From Tridacna crocea (Eukaryota > Mollusca > Bivalvia > Cardiida > Cardiidae), in NCBI GenBank assembly GCA_943736015.1, contig OX031064.1:36507361-36571360 (forward strand): a DNA stretch of 64,000 nt, read 5' to 3'. Shown here piece after piece: positions 32,800 to 43,341 of this stretch (the stretch's first letter is position 1; each line of letters begins with the position of its first letter). A program made the position numbers and the translations under genes. Under the pieces are notes generated by a model, which searched no databases, was not told where the DNA came from, and saw only the letters and a list, made by a program, of their open reading frames with translations.

Positions 32800-33781
32800 A
32801 CAGTCGGGTTGTTGTTGAGCCCTTTCGGTGCCATACGCGAAGGTATTGGCTTTTGATAGATCAAGATCTGGTTGCTCAGAATGTGGATTTTATCCGTTTA
32901 CTTCACAACTCTTCCTTTGAAAGACCGGTCAGGCTTTGAAAACATGTAAGAAAAGCAGATATTATACGTATTTTCTCAATCTTTTTTATGATTTTTACAC
33001 TTTCATTGACAGATCACATCATTTGCCACGTTCAATTGGGCGTTTGTAAGTTGTATCAATAATGAAATATCTAAAACTGTGTCTTCAGAACTTAAAAAGA
33101 TAAATTTAATAATTTGACAGTGGCAGTTTTAAATTCTCGCATTCCACACATCTAGATCTATTTGAAGTTACTCATAAACAAGCGTAGGTGGTCAGAGATA
33201 GTGACGTCTCAAATTCATACATAAAAAAAAACTTTTTCGCAAAATATTTCAAAAGTAGTTGTTTTTTTTTTCCACGAATTCTCCTTGGCTAAAAGATTTT
33301 TTTCATGGCTTCACGAAAAAAAAAACAGTGCCAGAACTACTTTTGCAGTCAAAGTAATGTAAACTAACATGTATACGAGTTTTTTCTTTCTGACTTTGGA
33401 TCTTTATCGAGTCCGAAATTCAAATTGCTAGCTGAATTCATTTTAAAAAGTATCCAATAGTTAATTCAAAAAGAGAACCGAAAACCGCTTGTCACTTTGC
33501 TGAGTTCTAACAATCTTTTTCTACCTTTGTTCACGCGTATTGAATTTCTGAAAATAAATCTACTATATCTACAAAATTAATGTGAAATGCTAAAATGGCA
33601 TCATGTATTACGTCATTTTTACGTCATAAACGAGCAGTTTTACCAGGCCATGAAATATCAATAAAATGGACTTTAAATTGATACGCAATGTTGGATTTAC
33701 AAAAAAAAAGTTTGTTTTATCAAAAACCACATTTTTCTGTAATATTTAATTATAATGAATGAAGAACAGTTTGTCTTGCTG
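32800..33781. other. No recognisable feature
   Basis: AT-rich, with several poly-A and poly-T runs. Confidence 0.4.
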
Positions 33782-34259
33782 TCATGGAGGTATGAATAAA
33801 AAAACCTACTCGCACTTTATGAAACCGCGAAGCTGAGCAATTTCGTAGAGTGTGATTAGGTTTTATCACATAACCTCCCTTGTTTCGAACAGTGTAATAT
33901 ACCCATTACGAATTTTCTGATCTTATACACGTTTGATATCACATTTGAGTGATGTCATTTTTGACGTCATTTTGTACGCATTTCAAACAAGTGAATGGGT
34001 CTTAAGGATATTACCGCAGGTGCATTTACGAATATTTTTGCATCATCTGATCTATATTTGTGAAATGTCGTTATGTGATAAAAAGAATCTGACATTCGTG
34101 GACGTTTGAGATAGGATTTCATTAAACTCGTCAAGGAAAGATGTTATTAAGCTCGCCCAAAGGCTCGCTTAATAACATTTCCCTTGACTCGTTTAATAAA
34201 ATCTTATCTCAAAAGCCCACTCATGTAAGATCCTATATTTCTTTTTCATACCTCCATGA
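33782..34259. mobile_element. Family E element, the most complete copy
   Basis: Outer inverted ends CATGGAGGTATGAA (33783-33796) and TTCATACCTCCATG (34245-34258) enclose an inverted pair AACCTACTCGCACTT...GAGTGTGATTAGGTT, the TTATCACATAAC/GTTATGTGATAA pair and the long hairpin at about 34090-34230. No target duplication is evident. Confidence 0.85.
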
Positions 34260-34907
34260 AAACAAAACAAAATTCTCTTCAATCCTTAAATGAATTTCAG
34301 TGATGCTCTGTGAAAAGAAGCTGAAATGCTCCTGCAAAAAAAGACTGAGTCTCGCTAGCCTTCGCTGTGCGTGCAAGCTGACGCCGATCCAAACTTTTTT
34401 TGTTATTTGTAACTTTTCCGTATACTATGTTTACTACTCCCCTTTGCATTATGGGAATCACTAAGCAGCTTAGTGGATAACGTGGGCGGACAAGGTTAAA
34501 AATAAGACGGACAGATATAGAGATAAAAAAATCGACATAAATAGTCCAAAATATGCAGATGAATTAATTTCAATCTATATACCCTTTCTTTCACCGTAAA
34601 AGAAAATATCGCAATTACATTGCACATAACGTGCTGTCTGATCGTGAGTTTGCAGTGTGCACAGTGCACTGTGTTCAAAAACTTTTTTGGCGATTTCAAC
34701 AAGAAAAAAAATACTTTGAAATCGGACTATGATTATTTTTATTATTTTTTTCTTTTACAGGTGGAATATATATATGTCATTTTTAAGACACTGAACGAGG
34801 GTAATTCTATATCAGACGATACCGATGTTAAATCGAGACTTGAACAAATTAGAAAAAAAAAAGGAACATTAGAGCCACACTCTGTGAAAAGGGGGCTTAA
34901 TGCATCT
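34260..34907. other. No recognisable feature
   Basis: AT-rich; a short inverted repeat GTGTGCACAGTGCAC occurs at about 34656. Confidence 0.35.
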
Positions 34908-34974
34908 GCGAAAAGTATCGACTCAGGTCAGCCTGCGCGGACTGCCCAGGCTGACCTGAGTCGATACTTTTTGC
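34908..34974. repeat. C-like hairpin (GACTCAGGTCAGCC type)
   Basis: GCGAAAAGTATCGACTCAGG pairs with CCTGAGTCGATACTTTTTGC around GCGCGGACTGCCC. The related hairpin at 48790 and the half at 52086 show it is a separate small family. Confidence 0.85.
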
Positions 34975-35042
34975 TATTGGTCAATTTGTTATATGTACAA
35001 GGACAGTCTACCTCATAAAATGGAGGCTGTTATGGCTTCATA

Positions 35043-35305
35043 CACCTTCGCAAGCCAAGGCTGACGATTCACTACGCTACTCTACCCATGGCGAATCGAG
35101 CTTGATTTTTACATTCCCCGATACGCTTTTTCAAACGATTCATAAGCGGTTTGTTAAACGATATTTCATTGGCTTTCAGAAATATGATGTAAAGGAGGAT
35201 AATAACCAGCATCCAATAGAAGGCGCATCGCAGGAATCTCGAAATCGGGCTCAATCAGCCAAGGTAAGATCCACGTAGTGATCGTAACCTTGGCTCGCGA
35301 AGATG
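35043..35305 (+). mobile_element. Family D element, 263-bp deletion derivative
   Basis: The termini are CACCTTCGCAAGCCAAGG and CCTTGGCTCGCGAAGATG. It lacks the ~140-bp middle seen in the 402-bp copies, including the ATG region. The flanks do not form a 9-bp duplication. Confidence 0.85.
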
Positions 35306-35310
35306 ATTAT

Positions 35311-35425
35311 ATCACAATGTTTTCCACTTTCTGCAAAACAAATCCCATCCTCTGACTTTCTTTTGAATCGTGTTGTCAAATGTCTCTAGATTCGAAAAGT
35401 CGAACATTTTGTAGGTCAGTAAAGT
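35311..35425 (+). repeat. Family A fragment
   Basis: CACAATGTTTTCCACTTTCTGCAAAACAAAT followed by a decayed right half. Confidence 0.45.
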
Positions 35426-35487
35426 GTGAAGCATCCAAAAGAGAAAATATGTGATTTTTCAGTAAGGACCCTTAAGAATTACCACCC

Positions 35488-35716
35488 TTAACCCATCACC
35501 ACACAATCCCTACTTTTGACGCCCCTGAGAAAGACGCCTTTAGAAAACATTGTGGGAAAAGGAGAAAATGCTGGTAACCAGCATTTTCTCCTTTTCCCAC
35601 AATGTTTTCTACCCTTCACAAAACAAATTTCAAATTTTCATTCACTTTTACTTTGTCGTCTGCAAATGCTTTCAATTTGGGCAAACCTAAAATACTGTCG
35701 TTTGGTAATGAGTTAA
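35488..35716 (+). mobile_element. Family A MITE, complete
   Basis: TTAA at 35488 and 35713; ends CCCATCACCACACAATCCC and GTTTGGTAATGAG; hairpin at 35541-35608. Confidence 0.93.
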
Positions 35717-35815
35717 GTCATCGGTAAATATCGTGTTACATCGGCGTTTTCGTGAAAGCTATTCGGCCAATCTCGGCAGAACTCGTCTTTTAATATGAGA
35801 GTTCGGGACCGTAGA
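35717..35815 (+). repeat. Family N repeat, one unit
   Basis: CATCGGTAAATATCG, CGGCGTTTTCGTGAAAG, TTCGGCCAATCTCGGCAG and ACCGTAGAC match two tandem units at 40694-40893. It lies between an A and a B copy. Confidence 0.7.
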
Positions 35816-35817
35816 CG

Positions 35818-36008
35818 TTAAGGTGCCCAAATGATAAAACTTAAAATGAAAAGTAGTAGTGTACAATTTAAAACTTTGATCATCGGATATATCTCACTGT
35901 ATCGGACAATAAGGATCCAAGATCAGACTGCACGTTCTGTGCAGTCTGATCTTGATCCACGTTGTCCGTAAAAGCCCACAAAGTTGCGCGTCGCAGCCTC
36001 AGTGATAA
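35818..36008 (-). mobile_element. Family B MITE, left of a head-to-head pair
   Basis: TTAA at 35818. The hairpin AAGATCAGACTGCACGTTCTGTGCAGTCTGATCTT is perfect. It runs into the next B copy at CTCAGTGATAACTCT. Confidence 0.82.
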
Positions 36009-36201
36009 CTCTAAGTCTCACTGACCTTTAGAGGATAGTGTAGATCAAGATCAGACTGAACAGAATGTGCAGTCTGATCTTAGATCTACACTCTCCGACA
36101 AGGACTTTTTCCGAAAAAAAGTACCTTTGAAATAATAACATTTTGGGTTTTTCTATTGGCTTAAAAGTTAAATTCACTTATCTAGTCGGGTGAGGGTTTA
36201 A
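36005..36201 (+). mobile_element. Family B MITE, right of a head-to-head pair
   Basis: AAGTCTCACTGACCTTTAGAGGATAGTGTAG begins it; it ends GTCGGGTGAGGGTTTAA with TTAA at 36198. The two copies are joined by their GCGACTCAC ends. Confidence 0.82.
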
Positions 36202-36454
36202 ACAGATAGAAAAAGAAAGATACAAAACTGTAGCCATAAATATAAATAGACGCTCTTGAGTTATAAAACGGTGTTAAAACACGCGGTCGTATCTGGCTAT
36301 GATATCTTTATGGGTTTTCAACAGACTTTCAAAAAACCTAAATCCGATAGATAGATAGATAACGAAATATTCTAACGAGGAAAAAAACACACCTTGACTC
36401 AAGTTTTTTTTTTTCGCACTTTATAAAGTAAATTTACTTAGGTGTGTTTGTTAG

Positions 36455-37015
36455 TTTGGTGTTAAACGCCGTTTTCAACATTATTTCAGTTGTATCTTTT
36501 ACCTATGTCTTTAACATTATATAAGTTATAACGCAGCGTTAGCCCATTACCACTCAATCCCTACTTTTGACGACCCTGAGAAAGAAGCCTTAAGAAAACA
36601 TTGTGGGAAAAGGAGAAAATGCTGGTAACCAGCATTTTCTCCTTTTCCCATAATGTTTTCTATTCTTCACAAAACAAATTTTTAATTTTCAGTCATTTTT
36701 ACTTTGTCGTCTGCAAATGCTTTAGATTTGGACAAACTTAAAAATTTGTCGTTTGGTAATGAGTTAAGTGCACACATGCATGCTTTTGAAGGAGTTTCTT
36801 TTGTCAGCTTTTCGAACAAAATTCTTTCCAAGCTCCTGGCTGCTTTCCCGTCGGTGAACGGCGGTGCAACAATATTCTGGCGTAAGAGAGTAGTAAACCC
36901 TGTTGAAATGGTTACTTTTCATCCTTCGGCTCAGCTTTGGATTCGAACTATCGACCCTTTGATATCAACTCCAGTGCGTTACCGACGACTTATTAACAGG
37001 GTTTGGTGTTTCAAG
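36455..37015 (-). mobile_element. tRNA-derived SINE split by a family A MITE
   Basis: On the minus strand the head lies at about 36945-37010 (A box region GTCGTCGGTAACGCACTGG, B box TAGTTCGAATCC). The body continues to about 36768 and, after the A insertion, to a tail at 36530-36460 reading AAATAATGTTGAAAACGGCG then TTTAACACCAAAC. That tail type is familiar from bivalve SINEs. Confidence 0.7.
36539..36767 (+). mobile_element. Family A MITE inserted in the SINE
   Basis: It is bounded by TTAG and TTAA. The hairpin at 36594-36661 has one mismatch (CCCATAATG). Insertion inside the SINE dates it as younger than the SINE. Confidence 0.92.
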
Positions 37016-37584
37016 GTGGGTATTTAAATTTTTCACATTTCAACAAATAACAATAAATATATATCGCTAAAATCTTCATGACAAAAAAAAAAAAACAATA
37101 CAAATCATCAATAATTAAGAATCATAAAATTACAAAAATGTTCTTCTCTTAAAAGGCTATGTAGCCTCTTAAGTTAATTTTAGATTTCGCGCCAGAAATC
37201 GAAAAAGAGCATTGTGGGATAGTCAAGTGACTGGCACGTGACTGATGACGATTAAATTTAATAACATAACAAGCAGGTAATTGTTTTCCACAGTATCTTC
37301 TGACGCTGCGTATATTTGAAGCTTCGGTATGTAGATGAGCGAGTTGCTCATGTAAAAATATACCATGTTTCCCGTCAGTGTTGACCTGAGCCGTAGTAAA
37401 TCTCTAATTTCTCTTGTTGTCGGATTGTTTTCGACTACTGGGGCTTAATGAATGAAAATTAAGAGGCTTTGGGGGTATAACGAAAATTATTTTTGTATTT
37501 TTGTAAAATTTTCGTCCCAAAATCTGAAGGGCCACCTTTTAGGAAGTACTATAGGAAGTGCTATATATATTAACATTCACTTTG
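37016..37584. other. No recognisable feature
   Basis: AT-rich, with a poly-A run at about 37082. Confidence 0.35.
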
Positions 37585-37783
37585 TTAAGTAAGCGAAATG
37601 GAACTTCTAAGACGAAAATAGAAACCTAAAGTTTGCTATTTCGAAGGTATTTTTTTGGGGGAAAATATGGCTGTATTTGACAGAGTAGATCAAAGATCAG
37701 ACTGCACGTTCTGTGCAGTCTGATCTTTGATCTACACTGTCCGCAAAAGGGCAGCAAGTTGCGCCTAGCAGCCAAAGGTTTAA
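37585..37783 (-). mobile_element. Family B MITE, complete
   Basis: A perfect hairpin ATCAAAGATCAGACTGCACG and its complement surround TTCT. Ends are TTAAGTAAGCGAAATGG and GCAGCCAAAGGTTTAA. Confidence 0.87.
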
Positions 37784-37934
37784 AAGGAGAAGATATCGTA
37801 AATGATTTTGTAAAGGGTGCAATGTAGAAAAAGTTAACATATATCAAATTAACTAATCAGTCAGTATTTATAACACTTCCTTGAAGAGGACGCGTCCATC
37901 TCACAGAAACTTAATCTGTTATTGTGGCGCCGCA

Positions 37935-37978
37935 TGGGCGGCGGCACTATATCTTTGGGCGGCGGCACTATATCTTTA
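37935..37978 (+). repeat. Two tandem copies of a 23-bp GC-rich unit
   Basis: GGGCGGCGGCACTATATCTTT occurs twice in a row, beside GGCGCCGCAT. Confidence 0.8.
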
Positions 37979-38082
37979 TTCGCTTTTGAAAAGTGCCTAT
38001 GGAGGTAGCCACATTGTTTACTATATGGATTGATTTAGTATTTTTTCTTTACATACACGGGAAAAATACAGTACTTTCATTA

Positions 38083-38283
38083 CCAGGTCGAGCCCGTGCC
38101 AACTTTTCACCAATAATTGCTAATGTCATTCTGTATCTAACTGTACAGAACTTTCTTAATTTGAAAGTAACGGAATTTCTGATTGGCTAAACCAAAAGGT
38201 TTTGCCAATCAGACCTTGCATTACTTTCTAAATCTAAAATTAGATTAAAACGCAATTTGGAAAGTCCCCTGGTATTTGGGAAC
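38083..38283. mobile_element. Family F foldback element, diverged ends
   Basis: TTTGAAAGTAACGGAATTTC and GATTGGCTAAACCAAAAGGT with TTTTGCCAATCAGACC form the centre; the outer thirds have drifted. Confidence 0.75.
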
Positions 38284-39181
38284 CATAAAATTATATAAAA
38301 AATAAAGAACATAAATACTCCAAAAAACACAAATTCACAGCAGGCAACTCTATAAGGTAAACGATGGTACTTTTTCATTTTAGGAAACAAATCAATGTCG
38401 GATAAAAGGAACTGTTTCCTGTATCAAAGCAATCACCCATTTTCCTACAGGTTTTTCCAAAGTGGTATACTAAAAGTGCATTAAAATCTATTTCTGCATT
38501 GTATTTGTAAAATTATATATGTAAAAAAAAAACCTCTATCTTACCTTTAAACGGTCAGTCGGTATCAATGTCTAAAAGGGTGTGAGGCTCGAGTCTCTGA
38601 AAGAAGAAAAGAATCGTTATGTAGAGCAAACATTCCTCAGAGTTACTCTTTGCAAAGTGATGAAAAGGCGCTTATTCGCACCTTCAATAATTCGAGTGTA
38701 TAGGAAAACTCGACTTACTGCAAGCAATGTTATGTTTTGGTTGTTTAGCAATAATTAAAACAGAAAACTGCATTAGTCTAAAAAATGCTTAACTAATTTA
38801 TAATCGAAGCATCGCTGTTTTGATGTGTGTGTGTGGGGGGTGGGGGGGGGGGGGGTGGGGGGTGGGTGTGTTTTTCTAAACAAACTAGCCATAGGGTCAG
38901 CAATAAAGGAAATCTTTTTTTATTCTTTCAACAAAGTATAACTCGAATTACCTAGTGAATACTTAGTAGCATCATATTATAATATATTACTGAACCCTAT
39001 TTTCAGATCAGACTGACATCCTATTGGAAATGGTAAAACAAATCAAAGTATTACATACGCAAGAAACAAAAAAAACTCATATCAGTCCAGCAGAATAATC
39101 TATTAATATTCACATTAATCCACGAAGAGGAAAATACGAGGGAGACACAGAAAAATTATAATGTTTTGCGCGGCTCACCCT
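38284..39181. other. Non-coding stretch with a G-rich tract
   Basis: Only the G/T tract at 38823-38870 stands out. Confidence 0.4.
38823..38870 (+). repeat. G/T-rich tract with potential to form a G-quadruplex
   Basis: A GT run passes into several runs of 6 to 15 G separated by single T. Four or more G runs in 45 bp meet the usual quadruplex pattern on this strand. Confidence 0.8.
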
Positions 39182-39414
39182 TTAAAACCCTTTAAAGCCA
39201 TAGATACTCATTTCTATGCATTGCTTGTAAGAGCCTTTGGAAAACATTGTGGCAAAAGGTGAAATTGCTCGTCACGAGCAATTTCACCTTTTGCCACAAT
39301 GTTTTCTATGCTATCAAAAGGTGTCATATACACATAAGAAACAGTTTCATTCTTGCTGTTATCTAGGGTCAATTACAGATACCATAGAAATGCCTTATGG
39401 GGTGAAAGGGTAAC
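39182..39414 (+). mobile_element. Family A variant, GCAAAAGGTGAAATTGCTCG stem
   Basis: Both arms differ from the main type in step: GGCAAAAGGTGAAATTGCTCG faces CGAGCAATTTCACCTTTTGCC. The TAGATACTCATTTCTATGC end and CATAGAAATGCCTTATGGGG end define the variant, whose second copy is at 54228. Confidence 0.88.
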
Positions 39415-39439
39415 CTTGTGTTGAACGTTCCCATGCTTT

Positions 39440-39612
39440 CATGTCGACGAGGAAGTGCGTTTGAGTATGAATAAGCATTTTCTCCCGTTCTCGCAATGCT
39501 TTTTATAGTTTAAAATACAAACCCTTATCAATTAAGCTATAAATGAATTTGTCGCCTAATAATCCTTCAGATATCGTAAAACAGTCAATAATCTTGTCTT
39601 TCGGTAGAGAGC
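39440..39612 (+). repeat. Family A fragment, decayed
   Basis: AAGCATTTTCTCCCGTTCTCGCAATGC and GAATTTGTCGCC...GTCTTTCGGTAGAGAG remain. Confidence 0.45.
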
Positions 39613-39699
39613 TAATATGTTGAAATGTAACGAAATCGACATTTTGGCCATGTCATTGACACTTCTTTTTTGATATCAAAATCTGTTTGGCAAAATATC

Positions 39700-39800
39700 T
39701 CAACTCATACTCATATTATACCAAACAGTATAGATACAGAATCGAAAAGCACGTTTTGTGCAGTCTGATCTTGGATGGACACTGTCCGGAAAGAGAACTG
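39700..39800. repeat. Family B fragment
   Basis: AAGCACGTTTTGTGCAGTCTGATCTTGG and GACACTGTCCGG remain without the ends. Confidence 0.6.
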
Positions 39801-39816
39801 TGGTTCTCAACTACAC

Positions 39817-40033
39817 TTTAAATAACCTTTATCTTGCTAAAGAAAAAAGGGAAACTTTAAAACCGATGGTAAAAACCCCAAATAGTGTTACTTACATCCA
39901 TTCCTGTAGAGGAAAATATCTCCTAATCGGACAGTGTAGATGCAAGATCAGACTGCACGTTCTGTGCAGTCTGATCTTGATCTACACTGTCCGCAAAAGG
40001 TCAATATTTCGCGCTTAGCCGCTTAACGGTTAA
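39817..40033 (-). mobile_element. Family B MITE
   Basis: A perfect hairpin GCAAGATCAGACTGCACG with its complement, then CTACACTGTCCGCAAAAGGTC. The right end is TTAA at 40030. Confidence 0.87.
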
Positions 40034-40453
40034 AGCCTTTCGGGGCCATTGACAAAAACAAAACCTTTCGTGGTCGGCAAAGATACAACTCGGACTACAT
40101 TGCACCGATTGGGCAGTCTAACCCGAGATCTTTACTCTTCGCCTGTAAAGTCAAGCTTAGAAGATAAAAACAGTTCTTTCTGAGGATCAATTAGTCGTAT
40201 TTTCAACCATGGAAAGAGACCGAGCGAATACATTTAGAGCCAAAAGGGTATAATGTTCAAGTACTTGTAATTGGACATTGAAAAATTACAAAGAAAACTA
40301 AAACCGTAACGAATCGCTAACGTAATTATAGACACTTATAGACTTTTGACTATCTTACCTTAACTCTAATGCTGATTAAGCGAAATTCGGTGCTTTTATG
40401 TGGACATTGCATATCAAAATCGGTCTTGAATCTACACTGTCCAATATGGTGAA
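40034..40453. other. Mostly unrecognised, with B-like scraps
   Basis: A hairpin-like stretch at about 40078-40146 resembles 30340-30412, and ATCTACACTGTCCAATATGG at 40431 is a B scrap. Confidence 0.4.
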
Positions 40454-40480
40454 AGTGTGTGTGTGTGTGTGTATGTATGT
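40454..40480. repeat. GT/GTAT microsatellite
   Basis: (GT)n followed by three GTAT units. Confidence 0.85.
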
Positions 40481-40693
40481 ATTTTTTTGTCATAATTACA
40501 GGTAAAAAGATCTTTGAAAATTGCGATTTTTTGTCTTTTATCTTTAAATGGAAATTCTCATTGTCCATAATACAATTAAGGGAATACACATCTTAAATGC
40601 GACATGAATGAAAGTCGGGAATCTAAGTTACGCTTTTCTTTTTCAATTAAGAAAATATGAGAGTTTTGTGATCTTAGGGATTACAAGCCCTAA

Positions 40694-40893
40694 CTCATCG
40701 GTAAATATCGATTTTTTCGTAAAGATATTCGGCCGATCCCGGCAGCTTCCGTCTTTTAATATGAGCGTTAATGGTCGTAGACTCACTGACTCATCAGTAA
40801 ATAGTCATCGTGTAACATCGACGTTTTCGTAAAGGCTCTTCGGCCGATCTCGGCAGCTTCCGTGTTCTAACACGAGAGTTAAGGACCGTAGAC
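40694..40893 (+). repeat. Family N repeat, two tandem units of about 96-104 bp
   Basis: CTCATCGGTAAATA starts at 40694 and CTCATCAGTAAATA at 40790. Both units contain ATTTCGGCCGATC-like and CGGCAGCTTCCGT words. The class is unknown. Confidence 0.7.
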
Positions 40894-41462
40894 CTAAGAG
40901 ATCATACATACTGGTGACAAATGTTTGATATATATTTTAAGTTTTACCTTTTTTTTTTTTTGAAATGTTAACGAATTATTAAGCTGTGCATTTAAAGTAG
41001 ATCTACACTAACCCAAAAGAAGAAAGTTTGACCTTGTAAGGTAAAGACATCATGATGTTATACTAAATAACTTAAGTGAAAAAAATACAGATTTATTTCA
41101 TCTTTTATCGGTAGTTTCTGTTTTTAGAAAGAGCGATGGATTATCGTCTGACATTAAATGGTAACGGTCAATGAAAAATAGGCCTACAGATTCCATATTA
41201 CGAATGCTTCAATTAAAAGTGGAAAACAGTAATTTCCGCGCACTGGTTACCTTGGTAAACAAGGTGGACCATCTAAACCAGAGGGAAATATGACGTCATT
41301 TGCGCGCATTTACCCTACATTTCTCGTGCTTTACGTAATTTACTGTAGTGCGTTGCTATGTGGTGAGGTACGTCACGGGGCACTACCGAAAACAACTATA
41401 CCAGATTTTGACGAAACTCCCAACAAAACAGCGGTTATATTATTTTGTAGCTTGACTTAAAC

Positions 41463-41598
41463 TGAATATTCTTTTTTCTCCGTGAAAAAATCGAAGTTTA
41501 TTTCATCGGGTAAAATGTTATCAGTTATATGCCAATGGTATTTAATCGATGAGATAAAATAAATGTCGATTTTTCACCGAAAGAAACAAATATTCTAT
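41463..41598. repeat. Long imperfect hairpin, ~136 bp
   Basis: GAATATTCTTTTTTCTCCGTGAAAAAATCGA pairs with TCGATTTTTCACCGAAAGAAACAAATATTC, and TTTATTTCATC with GATGAGATAAAATAAA. Confidence 0.65.
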
Positions 41599-41654
41599 AA
41601 TTTGTCGTAAACGGGATTCAAGCTAATAACTTCCATATTAATCCTGTAGATGAC

Positions 41655-41885
41655 TTACAGGAGCAGACCAGTTTTAAAACATTGTGGCAAACGGATAAAC
41701 TTTCATAACGAACAAAAGTTCATCGGTTTCAAACAGTCCCATGTTTTAATGATCTCTTCAAATGAGACTTTTGAAAACATTGAGGGAAAAAGAGAAAAAT
41801 GCTGGTAGGCCATATGTTTCCAATGTTTTTTTTCAAACGCCTTCTATCATAGGGTCGTTAGAAGGCGGGATTGTTCAGTAAAATA
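41655..41885 (+). mobile_element. Family A remnant, scrambled
   Basis: GACTTTTGAAAACATTGAGGGAAAAAGAGAAAAATGCTGG and TAGGGTCGTTAGAAGGCGGGATTG are parts of A in conflicting orientation, so the piece is rearranged. Confidence 0.5.
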
Positions 41886-42017
41886 TACAACTCAAAATTT
41901 GCTAGGGATCACCCTAAAAGATTCACTCTAAATATATATGTGGCATGTGTCATATATGGTTTTACAATAAGTTACATTGCCACACTGAGCAATAAAATGA
42001 CTGGTGGAAATGGATCT

Positions 42018-42241
42018 TTAAACCTTTACCTCACAATGTCGACTGCTAAAGACACTGAGAAAGAAGCCTTTGGAAAACATTGTTGGAAAAGGAGAAAATG
42101 CTGGATACCAGCATTTTCTCCTTTTTCAACAATGTTTTCTACCCTATTACAGACAGCATAGTGCACGTTGCATTTAGTTTTTGGTCAGCAAATGCTTTCA
42201 ACTTGGACAAATCTAGAGTTTTACAGCATGGTAAAGAGTTT
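42018..42241 (+). mobile_element. Family A MITE with matched ATTGTTGG/TTCAACAAT arms
   Basis: TTAA at 42018; the right end is GTAAAGAGTTTAT. The outer stem changed on both sides from GTGGG/CCCAC to GTTGG/TCAAC. The loop is GCTGGATACCAGC. Confidence 0.87.
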
Positions 42242-42563
42242 ATGCAAAACTGTTGTAACTTATAAACCCATACAGAAATATGTAAGTGATCCCTATCAAA
42301 GTTTGAGTAGTATATTTGGATAATCATTGAAATAGCACTATTTAGTTTTTTTTAATGTTTTACCTACTCATGTGGTTTAGTAAGGGTTCAAATGTAAACA
42401 AAAAAAAGATAAAAATCTTTAGAAATTTGAAGGGTACTTCAACAAACAAAACAGTTGACCTATGACAAGTCACTTTGTCCTCGCTGAATAGACGCTTTGC
42501 TGTGAAAACTTACACCGTCTCGACAGCTTTAGTTACGTCTTCTTCTTATAGAAGCTATAAACG

Positions 42564-42920
42564 TAGTAGACCCCTAATAGAAAACAGCTATTTCCACAAT
42601 AGTATTATCCTACAAAATTTGCTATGGTTAAAAAAGAGTGTTATTGTACTGCTTTAACCAAGCCACTTTTCCCTGTTTGTCTTTTCTAGAATTATCATTT
42701 ATTAATCTAAAACCACCACATTTCATTACAAAGAGAGATAGTAATTACCTCCCTTTTCTGGAAACTAACAAAAGTATCTACAAAATAATTTCAAGATAGG
42801 CATAAAGAAATTTCTGGTCGGTTAAAAATGTGCAAAAGTATTATACCTGTATAAATCCGTATTTATCAACTATCAAGAAAACTTTATGCAATGCAGCACT
42901 ACAGGTATTAGGGGTCTACT
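42564..42920 (+). mobile_element. Family M element, 357 bp, intact ends
   Basis: Perfect 15-bp terminal inverted repeats AGTAGACCCCTAATA and TATTAGGGGTCTACT. The internal blocks AGATAGTAATTACCTCCCTT and TTTCTGGTCGGTTAAAAATG match the other two copies, but the terminal repeats differ from those of the copy at 5893. Confidence 0.87.
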
Positions 42921-42974
42921 ACCTTAAGGCTAGCAAGTCGCGCCAAGATTTCATGACTAATTGATTGTACTGTG

Positions 42975-43030
42975 CATAGTGCCGTTTTCAACATTATTTC
43001 AGTTTTATCGCGGCGGCCGGTGCACCTATC
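42975..43030 (-). repeat. SINE tail fragment
   Basis: GTGCCGTTTTCAACATTATTTCAGT is the complement of the SINE tail described at 36455. Confidence 0.5.
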
Positions 43031-43097
43031 CAAGATCCCCTATAAAGCTTCTTTTACCAGTATTCATGTTTACCTTCTATTTTTATCTTTTTTTACC

Positions 43098-43158
43098 CTT
43101 TTCTAAATGCTTCTTTCTCAGGTTCGTAAGAAGTAGGGATTGTGTGGTAATGGGTTAA
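43098..43158 (-). mobile_element. Family A right-end fragment, joined to a B copy
   Basis: TTCTAAATGCTTCTTTCTCAGG...GTAGGGATTGTGTGGTAATGG then TTAA (43155-43158). The hairpin is lost; the shared TTAA junction with B is kept. Confidence 0.8.
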
Positions 43159-43332
43159 GGCCGATAGAAAAAGCCTGAATATTGGTACTTCAAACTTATT
43201 TTTTTGGATGAGATATGTCTCGTTATCGGAAAGTGTAAATCCAAGATCAGAATGCACGTTCTGTGCAGTCTGATGTTGATCTACACTTTCCACAAAGAGT
43301 TAATAAGCCGCGCTCAGCAGGATAAGGATCAA
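43155..43332 (-). mobile_element. Family B MITE, shortened, second half of an A-B pair
   Basis: TTAAGGCCGATAGAAAAAGCC begins it. The hairpin CCAAGATCAGAATGCACG has single mismatches on each arm; it ends CAGGATAAGGATCAA. Confidence 0.78.
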
Positions 43333-43341
43333 CAGTCGCAA

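Noticed and set aside
34620..35018. 132-codon plus-strand frame
   Set aside because: It passes through a C-like hairpin and AT-rich sequence, with no resemblance to known proteins.
35043..35305. Possible 9-bp duplication around the shortest D copy
   Set aside because: The flanks GGCTTCATA and ATTATATCA do not match.
36945..37010. tRNA gene candidate on the minus strand
   Set aside because: Continuous with a SINE body and tail; the acceptor stem does not pair.
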